From positions 124,001-188,000 of the forward strand of contig CAJNDT010006202.1 of NCBI GenBank assembly GCA_905221615.1: a DNA stretch of 64,000 nt, given 5' to 3'. The notes below the pieces were generated by a model. The model worked only from the letters and a program-made list of their open reading frames with translations, did not search any database and was not told where the DNA came from. Both the position numbers and the translations under genes were made by a program. Position 1 is the stretch's first letter, and every line of letters begins with the position of its first letter. Below, in pieces: positions 50,689 through 61,459 of this stretch. This stretch comes from Symbiodinium sp. CCMP2592 (taxonomy: Eukaryota > Sar > Dinophyceae > Suessiales > Symbiodiniaceae).

Positions 50689-51133
50689 GAGCATCGTGAA
50701 GGGCAAGATCATGGAAGTGCAGGGCCGCAAAATGACCCGGGGCGAGAAGGTTCGGGTGCAGACGTTGATGGAGGAACGCGAGCCCTCACCATCACCGCCG
50801 ACGTGCGACAGTCGCCGGAGGCAGGGTGTGAAGAAGGAGACGGGCGGCCCGACGACCGCCCCGGCGATGGCATCGCTCCGTCCGAAGACGGGTGCCAAGC
50901 CTCCACTGACGATCCCCTCGGAGGCCACGTCGAGCGAGAAGCCCAAGGACGAGCACTTCAAGGAGATCCAGGAGGCCTGGATGACCATTCGCGACCAAGA
51001 GGATCGCCTGCTTCTTCTCAAGACGCGGCTCCAAGAGGAGTTGGTGGCCAACGGCAAGGACCCGGAAAAGGAGTTCAACAAGATGAGTTGGATGGGCGAC
51101 GCTCGCAGCGACGGCGGGCGAAGCAATGTGTAG
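50429..51133 (+). CDS. Middle ORF of the copia element (frame +2)
   Basis: The first ATG in a frame open from 50,405; 234 codons. The N-terminal part has a possible metal-binding pattern (WPCKGRHNPSG, then WRVCEVCGLRLSYDKKKGGH). Charged helices follow (TALEELRMAMHAEELTESIV) and a coiled-coil-like C-terminus (LLLLKTRLQEELVANGKDPE). It overlaps the end of the gag frame by 260 nt in another frame. It may be a separate protein or, by +1 frameshift or splicing, the middle of one polyprotein. Function unknown. Confidence 0.7.
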   Translation: MSSSKLPAPSDDPRVSGWPCKGRHNPSGIRQNQYGTWRVCEVCGLRLSYDKKKGGHGYSRTAGPPAAHVETALEELRMAMHAEELTESIVKGKIMEVQGRKMTRGEKVRVQTLMEEREPSPSPPTCDSRRRQGVKKETGGPTTAPAMASLRPKTGAKPPLTIPSEATSSEKPKDEHFKEIQEAWMTIRDQEDRLLLLKTRLQEELVANGKDPEKEFNKMSWMGDARSDGGRSNV

Positions 51134-51384
51134 AGTGTTGCTCTGGAGCAGGCCATGGGAAATCATCCCATATGATCGGCAAGGGGGGCTTGGAGAGCCA
51201 CTCGGGTGCCGAAGATCGCGACAATGATGCTATCAAAGGCCTGCCCTCAAAGAGCAAAGGTTTCACGAACGCCATTCGGCGAAGCATGCATTTGGCCGGG
51301 GCTACTTACTTCCTGCCCCTGCTCTGCACTGCGACCTGTTTGCTGAATTCAATAGAAAATCCGGAATTCATTGAATCGAAGTGA
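51121..51384 (+). CDS. Bridging segment of the copia element (back in frame +1)
   Basis: After the middle ORF stops at 51,133, frame +1 reads CVECCSGAGHGKSSHMIGKG and later PEFIESK, stopping at 51,382-51,384. The pol frame opens at 51,375 and overlaps it by 10 nt, so a -1 shift at tcgaagtga would join them. Supported only by the lack of an early ATG in pol. Confidence 0.45.
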   Translation, partial: KQCVECCSGAGHGKSSHMIGKGGLESHSGAEDRDNDAIKGLPSKSKGFTNAIRRSMHLAGATYFLPLLCTATCLLNSIENPEFIESK

Positions 51385-54300
51385 ATGGTGGTTACCGAGA
51401 CGGCCATTTTGGCGACGTCTTCCAGGAAGCCGGGATCACCTATGAGCTGAGGAGTCCTAAGACGGGGCACCTCATTGATCGCAAGGAGACGGCCATCAGA
51501 GTTGTGAGTGAGATTGTCCAGAAGGAGCCCTTCATGGTGTGGTTGGCTCCTGCAGCTCGCCCAAGCAAACCTTGTGATCCCTTGGAAAGCCCAGGACAGT
51601 GGAGGAACCGCCAACGGGCCCAGCGCCGGGCTCTGGAGGTCGCTGAATCCTTGGCCGAGGCCGGATGCCAACAACTTCGAGCCGGCCGCGAGTTCGTGTG
51701 GGAATGGCCGCTTTCGGCAACTTATGGTCGTGATTGTGCGGCCCTGCGGAACCTCACAGCTGCGGCCACTGAGACCGGAAAGAAGCTGTGCGACTTCGTC
51801 ATTGAGGGCTGCGCGGATCATGAAGACCGCAGCGCTCATGGCAAGCGGTGGCGGATTATAACTACGAGCCGCCAAGTTGCAGCTTCTCTTCGTCGTTGCC
51901 GGTGTCCGGGCCATAAAGAACATCCTGATGATCCTGGCCCTGTGCGTCTACCTCACCGCCTTCGTGAAGCTGCTCTAGATGGAGTTCGCTGGGAGATGCA
52001 GGGCGATGACAACGACATCCGCGAGGACCTTCGATGCCTCTCGACTGGGGAGGAGAGGGCCTACGCCTTGTCCCGAGAGGGCACTGCGATGCCTTTGGAC
52101 AAGCCGTCCGGCAAGCGACTGGCCATGGTCCGTGACCTGATGATGCGCATCCACCGTGCCTCTGGGCATGCTTCCTTCTCCAACTTGGCGAAGCTTCTGG
52201 AACGCAGAGGCAGCCCAAAGTGGGCTGTGGAAATGGCGGCAGAGATGACCTGCCCGGATTGCGCGGAAACTCGGCGCCCACCTGGAGCGCCTGTGGCGAG
52301 TGCCGATGAGCCGGCCAGTCTCTGGGAGGTTCTCGGGGCGGACGTTTTCGAGTACGAGTTCGTGAAGGACGGGAAACCCTTTAAGTGTAAGGCCCTGTTG
52401 ATGGTGGATAGAGCGTCTCGGTATGCCTCGACCTATGTCTTCAGGGAGTTCCCGAGTGATGAATCGTGGGAGCCCGACACTTCTGAGATCAAGAAGGCCA
52501 TTGTTGCAGGATGGTTGGCACATAACCCTGCGCCAAAGTGGCTGTTCACCGACGCTGCTCCATACTTTACCAGTCGTGAAATGCTGGACTTCGTTGGTCG
52601 CAGCGGGATCGGGCTGTTAACCGCGCCGGCCGAAGCACACTGGCTTCTGGGCGTAGAAGAACGGACGATTCAGATCATCAAGCGAGCCGCTGACAAGATC
52701 GACAAGGAGGACCTCGGGCTAGGTGTTTCAGAGTTGTTGTCTCTCGCATGCCACGGTCACAACTCTCATATTCATTCTGCGACCGGGTATTCGCCTTTCC
52801 AGTGGGCGAGGGGATGGCAACGAGAAGATTCTGTTCCGGTTGGGCTTGATCCCAAGCGAGCTTTCTCTCGGACTCTGCTGTTGCGGGCTAAAGCTGAGAC
52901 CGCCTTTGCCCGAGCTGACGCCGCTGAGAAACTGTCTCGTTTGAACAACACGGTTCAGAGGCCTACTGCCAAATATGACCCAGGATCTCTCGTGATGCTT
53001 TGGAGAGTTCGGGCCAAAGCTGGCCGCGGGGCCTGGACTGGCCCACTTCGTGTTCTTCTGCAGGAGGGCACCACCTTGTGGTTGGCGACTGGGTCCACCA
53101 TGGTGAAGGCCAAGACCAACCAGGTCAGAAAGTGCACTGAGCGTGAGACCTTGGTCGTGTCTACCCAAGGAGCCGTGGTTCACCGCACCGCGGTTGGGTT
53201 GGACATTCTTTTGAGGGGCTATCGCGGCAAGCATTTTCTGGATGCCACCCAGGAAAACCCGGGACAGGACCTCCTCGAGGACCTGGGGCCTGCAGATGTT
53301 CAAGCTGAGCCTCCCCACCAGGAAGATGCTCCACAAGGCCGTGGTGAAAGAGATGTCTGGGAAATCCGTGACAGCATGTTGATCCGGAAGCATCGTGTAC
53401 CACGCCTGACCTTGTTTACGCCGGTGAGAATCAAGGACCTACCAGTACTTGAAGATCACCTTTCTGGGAGAAGACGCACTGTGTTGCAGTCTCCTGGCGG
53501 CGGAAACGTCATCGAGGACAACTACAAGACTGACCCGAAGCCTGCGAGGTCAATGATGGACCGCTGGCGAGGCGAGACCCAGTTTGAGATCTTGCCGGAG
53601 CACTGTGCTAAATACCTGCCAGCGCGTGACCCAGATCTGGCCCGACGGCCGGAAGAGTCAGCGAGGAAGGCTCCACGCCTTCAGGGTCCCGAGGCGAGCT
53701 CTTCCAGTTCACCACCTCCTCTTCCTGAACATGATCCTCTTGAAGATCTTCCGGTTCCAGCCTCTCAGTCTGGAATTGCCGCGGAGATCGGTGATGATGA
53801 ACCTCCTGTTCCTGACACTCCGGTGCCACCTGAGTTTTCTCGAGGAGAGCGAAGCGGAAACGCTCCTCTCTTCCGTGGTGGCTCTGAGCAACAGCTACCT
53901 GAACAGCCTGAGTTTCTTGAGGAGGAGCACGCGAGCGCGGCACCCTACTCAACCTCTGAGGAATCCTCCGACGAGGAGCTCCTGCCAGACGGTGACGGGA
54001 TGAAGGGCATCAGCTTCGTCGAGGACGTGCCGAGTCACGCTGCCTATGCGTGCGAGATGGAGATGACGGACCAGGACTTGAAGCGTGTCAGGAAGCGGCC
54101 GCGGAAAGCCGCTGTGTGGCTCTCCCAAAAGATGAGCGAGAAGTCGCGCGAGGTCAGTTGGCGGTCGCTCACGGAGGAGGAGAAGCGCGAGTACGACGAG
54201 GCTCAGGCTGTCGAGGTGACCAACGTGGTTCGCGAAGCAGCCATCCGTGCCCTCTCAGCACAAGAGCTGCAAGACGTTGACATGAAGAATGTCATGGCTA

Positions 54301-55985
54301 TGAGATGGGTACTTACCCGTAAGCAGAGCGGGAAAGCCAAGGCGAGACTTGTGGTGCTTGGATACCAGGCGCACAACTTGACAAGCGTCGAGACATCGGC
54401 GCCCACTCTCTCGAGAACTGGGAGAAACGTGCTTTTGGCTACTGCGGCGAACCACCACTTCACCCTTGAGAGCGGGGATGTGACGAGCGCGTTCCTGCAG
54501 ACCATGAAGAGCCTGGAATCAGAGAACCTGCTGGTGTTCGCGCCGGTGGAGCTGGCTGTCATGTTCGGCGCTGACCCCAAGGATGCTGGGATGATCATGA
54601 AACTTACAAAAGCCTTCTACGGGCTGGTTCATGCACCCCGCCGTTGGCACGAGGCAGTTGTTGAAGCCCTGACCCGCAGTGGCTGGAAGCAGCTGAAAAG
54701 CGACAGGTGCATTTTTGCTCTGTACTCGCCCGATGGCTCCCTTGTCGGCATTGCCGGGGTTCACGTCGACGATTTCTTGATCGCCGGCCTCGAGTCGAGT
54801 GAGATCTACAAGCGTGCCAAGCAGGATCTCCAGAACACTTTCCGGTTCGGGAAATGGGACTCTGCGAAAGGGCCGGGCTTCGACTTTGCTGGTTGCCATG
54901 TGTGGCAAGACGAGAGAGGGATCCACATGAATCAAGAAGAATACGTCCGAGACTGGATCCAAGAAATCCCTTTGAGTTCCACGCGGGCTCAGCAGTTGAA
55001 CTCTCCAGCTACTCCTCACGAGATCTCCGAACTCCGAGGGGCTCTTGGCACTCTCTCCTGGAAAGCTTCTCAGACTGGACCGCAGTTTCAGGCGGCCATC
55101 TCCTTGAAGTTGTCTGAGATTCCCTTTGCCTCTGTGAGAACCATTGTCGAAGTGAACAAACTCGTTCGGGAAGTTCGTAAGACTGCCAAACAGAGGATCA
55201 CGTTTCCTGCATGGAACTACCCCTGGCAGGACATCGCGACCGTCGTTTGGGCGGACGCTTCACAAGGCAATCGGCCCAACAAATCGTCTACTGTGGGTCT
55301 CATGGCTTGTCTTGGGCCAAGTGAGATCAAAGACGGTTCTGAGGTGCCACTCGCGATGATCTCGTGGAGAAGCTCGAAGGCGCCAAGGGAGAGTTTAGGC
55401 TCTAACGGGTCTGAAGTGCAAGCTCTGACGGTGGGTGAAGACACTGTATTCCTCATTCGTGCTATGTGGCTTGAAGTTCACGGCATAGAACTCCATAGGG
55501 ACACGCTTCACGAGACCGTCCGTGACAATAGCATCGGGATCCTGGTGACGGACAGCAAGGGGATTTATGATGCTTTTACACGAAATGTCTCGTCGTTGCA
55601 TGGTTTGAGATCGAGTCGTGCAGGCTTCGAGTTGACTGTGGCGGTTCAACAAGCGATGCAGTTGCAAACTCACCTGAGGTGGGTCAATGGAGAAGCTCAG
55701 CTTGCAGATGGGCTGACGAAGGACACCGCTACTGCTCGGAAAGGCCTACTGAGTTTTCTTGCAAACGGGCAGCGCTGGTCTGTAGTGTATGATCCGAAGT
55801 TTACGGCTGCCAAGAAAGTCCGCAAGACGGATCTTCAGAAAGCGCTCAAGGAGCGCGAAGAAGCATTTATTGCTTCAGTCCGTGCTTTCAGCAAGCAGGA
55901 ACGATACCCATGGTACCTTGATGACATCGTTGAAGTGTACGAGGATTTGCACCCTGAAAACCTCAGGAAAATGTTAGCGATGTGA
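51378..55985 (+). CDS. pol: Integrase-reverse transcriptase-RNase H polyprotein of the copia element
   Basis: About 1,534 codons with no early ATG; numbering here is from the GTG at 51,381. The integrase zinc-binding motif is His258, His263, Cys291, Cys294. The integrase core is Asp321, Asp391, Glu427, an exact D,D-35-E spacing. Reverse transcriptase carries Asp1033 (LESGDVTSAFLQ) and the catalytic pair Asp1130-Asp1131 in VHVDDFLIAG (usually YVDD in copia; His replaces Tyr). RNase H begins near Asp1292 (VVWADASQGN), with TDSKGIYDAF and LADGLTKDT later. All catalytic residues checked are intact. The stop codon (55,983-55,985) lies inside the 3' LTR. With the missing start, expression probably depends on frameshifting, splicing or readthrough from upstream frames. 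Confidence 0.95.
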   Translation, partial: EVNGGYRDGHFGDVFQEAGITYELRSPKTGHLIDRKETAIRVVSEIVQKEPFMVWLAPAARPSKPCDPLESPGQWRNRQRAQRRALEVAESLAEAGCQQLRAGREFVWEWPLSATYGRDCAALRNLTAAATETGKKLCDFVIEGCADHEDRSAHGKRWRIITTSRQVAASLRRCRCPGHKEHPDDPGPVRLPHRLREAALDGVRWEMQGDDNDIREDLRCLSTGEERAYALSREGTAMPLDKPSGKRLAMVRDLMMRIHRASGHASFSNLAKLLERRGSPKWAVEMAAEMTCPDCAETRRPPGAPVASADEPASLWEVLGADVFEYEFVKDGKPFKCKALLMVDRASRYASTYVFREFPSDESWEPDTSEIKKAIVAGWLAHNPAPKWLFTDAAPYFTSREMLDFVGRSGIGLLTAPAEAHWLLGVEERTIQIIKRAADKIDKEDLGLGVSELLSLACHGHNSHIHSATGYSPFQWARGWQREDSVPVGLDPKRAFSRTLLLRAKAETAFARADAAEKLSRLNNTVQRPTAKYDPGSLVMLWRVRAKAGRGAWTGPLRVLLQEGTTLWLATGSTMVKAKTNQVRKCTERETLVVSTQGAVVHRTAVGLDILLRGYRGKHFLDATQENPGQDLLEDLGPADVQAEPPHQEDAPQGRGERDVWEIRDSMLIRKHRVPRLTLFTPVRIKDLPVLEDHLSGRRRTVLQSPGGGNVIEDNYKTDPKPARSMMDRWRGETQFEILPEHCAKYLPARDPDLARRPEESARKAPRLQGPEASSSSSPPPLPEHDPLEDLPVPASQSGIAAEIGDDEPPVPDTPVPPEFSRGERSGNAPLFRGGSEQQLPEQPEFLEEEHASAAPYSTSEESSDEELLPDGDGMKGISFVEDVPSHAAYACEMEMTDQDLKRVRKRPRKAAVWLSQKMSEKSREVSWRSLTEEEKREYDEAQAVEVTNVVREAAIRALSAQELQDVDMKNVMAMRWVLTRKQSGKAKARLVVLGYQAHNLTSVETSAPTLSRTGRNVLLATAANHHFTLESGDVTSAFLQTMKSLESENLLVFAPVELAVMFGADPKDAGMIMKLTKAFYGLVHAPRRWHEAVVEALTRSGWKQLKSDRCIFALYSPDGSLVGIAGVHVDDFLIAGLESSEIYKRAKQDLQNTFRFGKWDSAKGPGFDFAGCHVWQDERGIHMNQEEYVRDWIQEIPLSSTRAQQLNSPATPHEISELRGALGTLSWKASQTGPQFQAAISLKLSEIPFASVRTIVEVNKLVREVRKTAKQRITFPAWNYPWQDIATVVWADASQGNRPNKSSTVGLMACLGPSEIKDGSEVPLAMISWRSSKAPRESLGSNGSEVQALTVGEDTVFLIRAMWLEVHGIELHRDTLHETVRDNSIGILVTDSKGIYDAFTRNVSSLHGLRSSRAGFELTVAVQQAMQLQTHLRWVNGEAQLADGLTKDTATARKGLLSFLANGQRWSVVYDPKFTAAKKVRKTDLQKALKEREEAFIASVRAFSKQERYPWYLDDIVEVYEDLHPENLRKMLAM

Positions 55986-56137
55986 GTTCCTGAGCTTGTG
56001 GCGCATGAGGTTTCACAGGTGCAGTGACTGTGCGTTCGACCGAAGGGTGGGATCTCTGCTCGAGCTGGCCAAAAAGGCTTCTTGCATTTGTGTAGGCTGT
56101 AGTGCCTGCAGCTGCTGAGGGCATTCCGCCCGTTACA
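55981..56137 (+). repeat. 3' LTR (157 bp)
   Basis: Identical to the 5' LTR at every position. The pol stop codon uses its bases 3-5. There is no classic purine tract before it; only caggaaaa at about 55,964-55,971 is purine-rich. Confidence 0.98.
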
Positions 56138-56142
56138 GACCG

Positions 56143-57430
56143 CGTCCATCGTAGGGGGACTTGTCTGTCTGCAGGGCTGATTGCTTGTCCGCTAGCTGCT
56201 TGCTTTCGGTATTTGTGGGCACTTTGGGTGTGCAGGTTTGCATGCTTGTGTGTTGTGCCAGTTGCAGCTTATCCTGCGCTTGTGTGCACGTGTCCCGCCC
56301 GGCCCGCCCAACGACACGCTCTGGGAGGAGTGTTGCATTGGAGTGTTAGCATTCGCCCGTGCTTTGATGTGCGGGTTGCGATTCTGGCATGCGTGTATGC
56401 CATTCTTGAATCTGCTGCAGCATATGTTATGCTGCATCAAGCTACCATGTATTCCCACTCGCGAAGAAAATGAGTGCCTTGCATTGCTGCGCATTGGATG
56501 TTTTGCGGTAGCTTAATCCTGTCCGACTGACATGTCCCCGCAATACAAAATGCGAGCAACGACAACACGGCAAACGGCAGCGTAAATGTCGACGACAACG
56601 GCAACTGCAACAGCAACAGCAGATCAAAAGCAATGAGAACATAGTAACTACACGAATAGCCACAGCAACAGCAGTAGCAGCAGCACGAGTAGTAGTCGTT
56701 GTTGTTGTGGGCTACAGTGGCAGGTGGATTAGATCAACAGGAGGGATGTCAGGAGCTTGTGTAATCGGTCGCTTCGCTGTCAGAATCTGCGACATGCAGC
56801 CTCAAGGTTTTTAGATTTGCGGCCCCCGCGTGGATTGCCATTGCCACAACCATGCGTTTGCTCGCGAAGGTTTTCTGCATCTTGAAGAATGCCCAAAACT
56901 TAGCCTGCGGACTTTGGGTACTGGTCGTGCCCCGGCCTGCACACCCTGGGGTGACTTTGGAAAATCACATAGATTGCTTCGGATTCTCCTTCGACTTTGG
57001 TAGGCGTATGTGCAGATCTTTCTTTTTGAAGACGCATCTCCGGTGTGGGTCTTCTGCTTGGAGGTCCAGCTCTGTGTTGACGTGGGATCATCATCATCAT
57101 CGTCATCATCATCATCGCCCTCCTCTCGTTTGTGTCTGCTCCGGACAAGGCTTCTCTCAAAGTAAACAAATACGACGGCAAAATCCAGATGCAGGAAAAC
57201 TCTGTAGCGTCAGGATGCTGCCGGTGTTGGTTATGACTGATGACCATCGTGATGGTACTGGTGATGATTGGCGTGTTGAAGAGCAGCAAGGCTTTGGCGT
57301 TTACCTTCTTCGTCGTCGGGGTGCTGCCGCCCGAGGAGATGGCAGGGTTGAGGAGGAGGTTGATGATTCCGGGTTTGAGTGTTTGTGACGTGTGCGATGC
57401 AGTGATGTCGGGTTTCATGTTCAGAGTTTG
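56143..57430 (+). other. Flank of the retrotransposon; one long frame of uncertain status
   Basis: Mostly unremarkable DNA. A 178-codon frame at 56,852-57,388 ends in an acidic stretch (VEEEVDDSGFECL) but passes through a cat/his microsatellite and shows no domain. (GT)n occurs at 57,432-57,452. Confidence 0.25.
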
Positions 57431-58099
57431 GTGTGTGTGTGTGTGTGTGTGTAGGTTTTCGGAAGTCAGGTCTTCATGTGGCTTCGGATTGCAATTGTTT
57501 CAATCTTTGGCTGTTCAGTCTGAGTGCAGTGTTTCGGCACTTTCTGAGGCTTTGCTTTCCGTTGCAAGGTCGGACCAGGTGCCGGCTTCAGGATTCGCAG
57601 ACTCGAAGACATGCCTCGGGTCAGTCCACAGCTCAATGTGACTTCTGTCGTCGTGAGGAGATGTGGCCCAAGTGTTACACAAAGTCGAATTTTCCGAAGA
57701 AGTCACACAAGAGCTGCAATCTCACAAGCGTTGTGCCCCAAGCCGATTAGAACCTCCGCTGATCCCAATAAAAACCTTCCGGGCGTCAAAGGACAACCGC
57801 CTCTCCTGGCAGAGTTTTCTGTTGGGCGCTGCGGCCGCAGGCTCCCGGGCGCAGCTCAGTTTGGGGCCCATTATGCTATCATTAAAATAAGGAGCCACGA
57901 GAAATAGTGTAGGTACATAAAAGGACCTCGGTAGGCGTGTGAGAAGCTTCGGGCGGAGCAGGGAGTTTTGAGTTGAAGTCGCACGAGAGCTGTACTATAT
58001 ATTGCACGACACTATAGTTTATTCTGTTCTATCGTATTACGCAAAATCGAAACCCTAAGCCAAAGAAGCTGCCGAGGATTCCGCATGAGCTCTTGCAAG

Positions 58100-59045
58100 G
58101 GTATGTACTCCATAGTATAAAAGGACACCATAGTATACACCAGAAAACTTATATATTACATCGTACAATATGTTCAAGATGTCGTATTTCTTGAAGCACA
58201 GTGAGACATACAGGCACACATACGCCCAATAACACAAACACAATTTGGTAGCATGTCATGTAATACAACTTAGTTTAATCTAGTATGCTATACGGGAAAT
58301 ACGGTAATATGACCCACTATCGGATAACCCAACATAAGACAACATACAGTTTATGCTATATACAAAAGAATGAGCACTCAAAACGAACATAGATATGCAC
58401 GGTATGCATAGTGGTACAAAGCAGTATAACATAGAAGAGCATAGTAGAATACAGTGTATTTTAATAGGATACACTTCAACACAAGGCAACATCATGTAGT
58501 GTGACATCACATAAACATAGCACATATTCCGAAGCACAGTGCAAAGTGCGCTACCGTGTATAAGACTTGCTTTTCATATACGACAATAAGGAGCATAGAA
58601 CATAAAAACGGCGAGAACCTATGACCTGTAGTGAAATACGATACGGCGTGATATGCCAAACTGAAATATTGTACAATGTAGCATAATATACTTTACCACA
58701 AGATTTACTAATCTATCGTAAGCTATACTACTGCATTTATACAAACTACACTTTTGAAACGCAATATGTCTTGCCATCTGTAACGGAATGTAATCATACA
58801 GTCGAATATGAAACATGTTACTTTATAGTATACCAGGCTTCATTCTAATTCAACAGAATGTAATACAACACAACTTCAACATATCACAACAATACAAAAC
58901 GACGATCACAACACAATACAAAACGACTTGCCATGACACACTTTACAATGGTATAAGATAAGAGAATGCAGCATACTGTAGTATGGCCTACCATAACAGA
59001 ACAAGCCACCATATCATATGCCATATTCTACTATACAATAGCCTA
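58100..59045. repeat. Long AT-rich repeat with 5-bp period
   Basis: About 900 bp of degenerate pentamers (for example gtaat acaac acaac ttcaa catat cacaa caata caaaa). No genes. It is the longest member of the class also seen at 31.9, 34.2, 34.8, 35.2 and 39.8 kb. Confidence 0.7.
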
Positions 59046-59763
59046 ATCCGAGAGAGCCTGCCTTGACAGCATCTGAGGTTCCATTTACGTCATTGGGACG
59101 CTCGCCGCTGAAGTGACGAAGTGCAGACATCGTTTCTTCCGGTTCATTTTCTTGCAGACTGCTTCCTTACGTACACTACACCCTAAATTGCTTCCGCTTC
59201 ACCACCACCGCATTCTCAACGATGCAATCAGGAGTAACGGTATGGTTGCATTTTCTTCTATTGCAGTGAGGTCCATGATGATGATGATGATTATGATTGT
59301 CATGACACTGATGGTGATGATCATGTTGTGATCATGCCTCCGATACGGGACATTAACGGTGATGGCGATGCCCTTGTCGATCATGATGATCAGGCTGCTA
59401 TTCGTGTGGTTACCGCAGTCATCATGACGCCTTTGAGTTCCGTGCCGGGGTATGCTCAGCACACGATGAGGATTGTAAGGGTTACAGCATCATCGGACAT
59501 ATTTGCCGATGGGCCCGAACTTCCGTCGTAGAATGGATGAGCCATGATGAGCCAGTGGCGAAGCGCCCTTCCAGATATGGGTTCTTGATGTCTTTCGCCC
59601 TAAAGCCTTACACGCTACTCAAAGCATGAGGCATATCGGACAAGGAGACCTCATAAGTGGGTCACCTTGGGTCAAATGCGGGAACGCCACGCGTAGGGGT
59701 CGTATGTCTCCGTCTAAAACCTTCTTACGAAGCGCCCTGATCCGTTCAGCAGGCCCTTGTAAG

Positions 59764-59874
59764 CTGGGTTCTTGTTAAGAGGTGTAGTTTAAGTTGCGAT
59801 AACAAGGGAACCATCTTCTTTACTATAGATCCCTACTATTCTAGCTTTAACTACGTTCCTTAACAAGAGCCCAG
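59764..59874. mobile_element. Inverted-repeat element M8
   Basis: Ends ctgggttcttgttaag and cttaacaagagcccag are inverted repeats around a 79-bp interior. Confidence 0.75.
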
Positions 59875-59910
59875 TAAGCCTTTCTCAGGAGGGACCCCTG
59901 CTTCTTGCAG

Positions 59911-60011
59911 AGCCTTCGAGACTCCGTGGCCATGCTCACCCACCAGAACAAGCGCCTATCGACGAGCAACGTCAAGTTGGAGAAGCAACTCCAGGAGCTG
60001 CACCTTTTGAG
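59911..60011 (+). CDS. Candidate exon: coiled coil
   Basis: The acceptor cttcttgcag and a GT donor (gag|gtttgg) flank 101 nt encoding SLRDSVAMLTHQNKRLSTSN and KLEKQLQELHLL, a heptad-patterned helix. The intron starts with telomere-like ggtatagggtttaggg. The exon begins 36 bp after the M8 element. Confidence 0.5.
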
Positions 60012-60198
60012 GTTTGGGGTATAGGGTTTAGGGAACATGGGCGTTCGTTGAGGTAAGCTTTGATGGCATTTAGAATAGGAGCGGTTCTGTAAACAAGATG
60101 GCCAAGTGGACCGTAAGAGCAACAGTGCCCTTGAGACCGATGTTCAGCACTTGTAGCTTTCGTTGCTCATCATGTTGAGTATTGAGACAGGCATAAAA

Positions 60199-60297
60199 GT
60201 GGTTGTCAAAATTATGGTCCCTTTTGGGTCCCTAATATAGTACGGCACCTAATATTTAGGATGCCCAAAAAGGGACCATAATTTTGACAACCACCCA
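60199..60297. mobile_element. MITE-like element, family M1 (copy 4, best preserved)
   Basis: gtggttgtcaaaattatggt is answered by accataattttgacaaccac with no mismatch. Inner arms cccttttgggtccc and gcccaaaaaggg. Confidence 0.9.
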
Positions 60298-61459
60298 TAA
60301 TAAACGGAGGCGATAGCAATGCCACAGGAAGCAGAGTAGAAGAGCCATGTCAGGTGCAATTTGCAACCGCGGCCATTGCAGCAAGAACAACCTTTCTCCA
60401 CCCTTTGAGTCGGCCAGGATCCTGCAACAGTTGTTTGTTGAAGTCGTCGTTAAGTGAAGCCCATCATCCCGAACGTGCGTAGCCTAGGTCCTGGACCCTA
60501 ACGCCCAGCGCTGAAGCTGACTGCGGCCGCGGCTGGCTCCGGCTTCACATCTTACAGCAGGGAGCAGCAACCGGCCAGACATCCTACCAATACAGCTTTT
60601 AACACCTCTTCTTGCAGGACCCTTTCGGGTAGGACCTAATACGTAAGGAGAGAGGGGGGAGATGAGGAATTGCACCGGAAGGGACCCTCACCTCTAAACT
60701 GCAATCTTGTCCGAGTGTGTGAGCAAAACTCGTAGAAATAATTTGTTCCCTAGCCTTAGTCCCTGCCCATATGATCCAGAAAGGAGCTGGCGGGAGTTGA
60801 CCAGAAGTTCGCGGCAGTGCCTCTTATGACTAACGGTGTAGGGTGTCGTGAAGTGTGCTACCGGGAAGCCGGCCTCAGAACAGGCCCTGTGCGACTTGAA
60901 ATCTTCTGGAAGTGTCTTCTCCACAATCCACACAGCCGGATCGCACACAGACGAGGAAAGAGGTGGGAGCTGTCATGACATAGCGCAGCGGAAAGTTTGG
61001 GGTCCGGACACATGATGGGATGATGTCAGGCGGTAGAGCTTGCGACGAAGCCAAAGTGGCATGCCTGGGCATCCACACAAAACGTACATCGCAAAAGCTA
61101 TGTGCACAAACACAAGTGTTTTTGACGCTGGAAGCCACGAAGGTGCACAAGCAGCTAGACACTGATGCAGACTCCGCACTGGAGCTACTGCGGAACTTGG
61201 AGCATCACAGCCGGGTGCAGGCGCTGAGCAAATGAAGTGTCAAAGAGTCTTGGGGCTTACTGTAAGGCCACTCCGGCATTCACGAAGTTAAGGCTGGATG
61301 TCTGCCGTTCAATTGTTGAAGCTTCGGTGTTTGAGGTTTAACCTCTCGGTTGACGACTCGTGAACTTTTGGGCCAGAGCCCCCCTGAGCCTCGAATCCTA
61401 GCTGCAACCTCGCGTGTTTCCCACTTAATGTCGGGGCCTTAGCACTTAGAACAGGGTTT

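Larger units (their letters stand above)
47766..56137 (+). mobile_element. Complete Ty1/copia LTR retrotransposon
   Basis: 8,372 bp bounded by two identical 157-bp LTRs (TG...CA) and a 5-bp target duplication (gaccg at 47,761-47,765 and 56,138-56,142). The order gag, protease, integrase, reverse transcriptase, RNase H defines the copia superfamily. A primer-binding site starts directly after the left LTR. LTR identity means no substitutions since insertion, so the copy is very young and could be active. Coding sequence is spread over three frames (see ORFs). The pre-insertion site reads agtg-gaccg-cgtccatc. Confidence 0.98.

Noticed and set aside
51399-51413. Exact 11-nt match to the spliced-leader core (gccattttggc)
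   Set aside because: It is inside the pol coding frame (GHFGDV) with no leader similarity beyond the core; coincidence.
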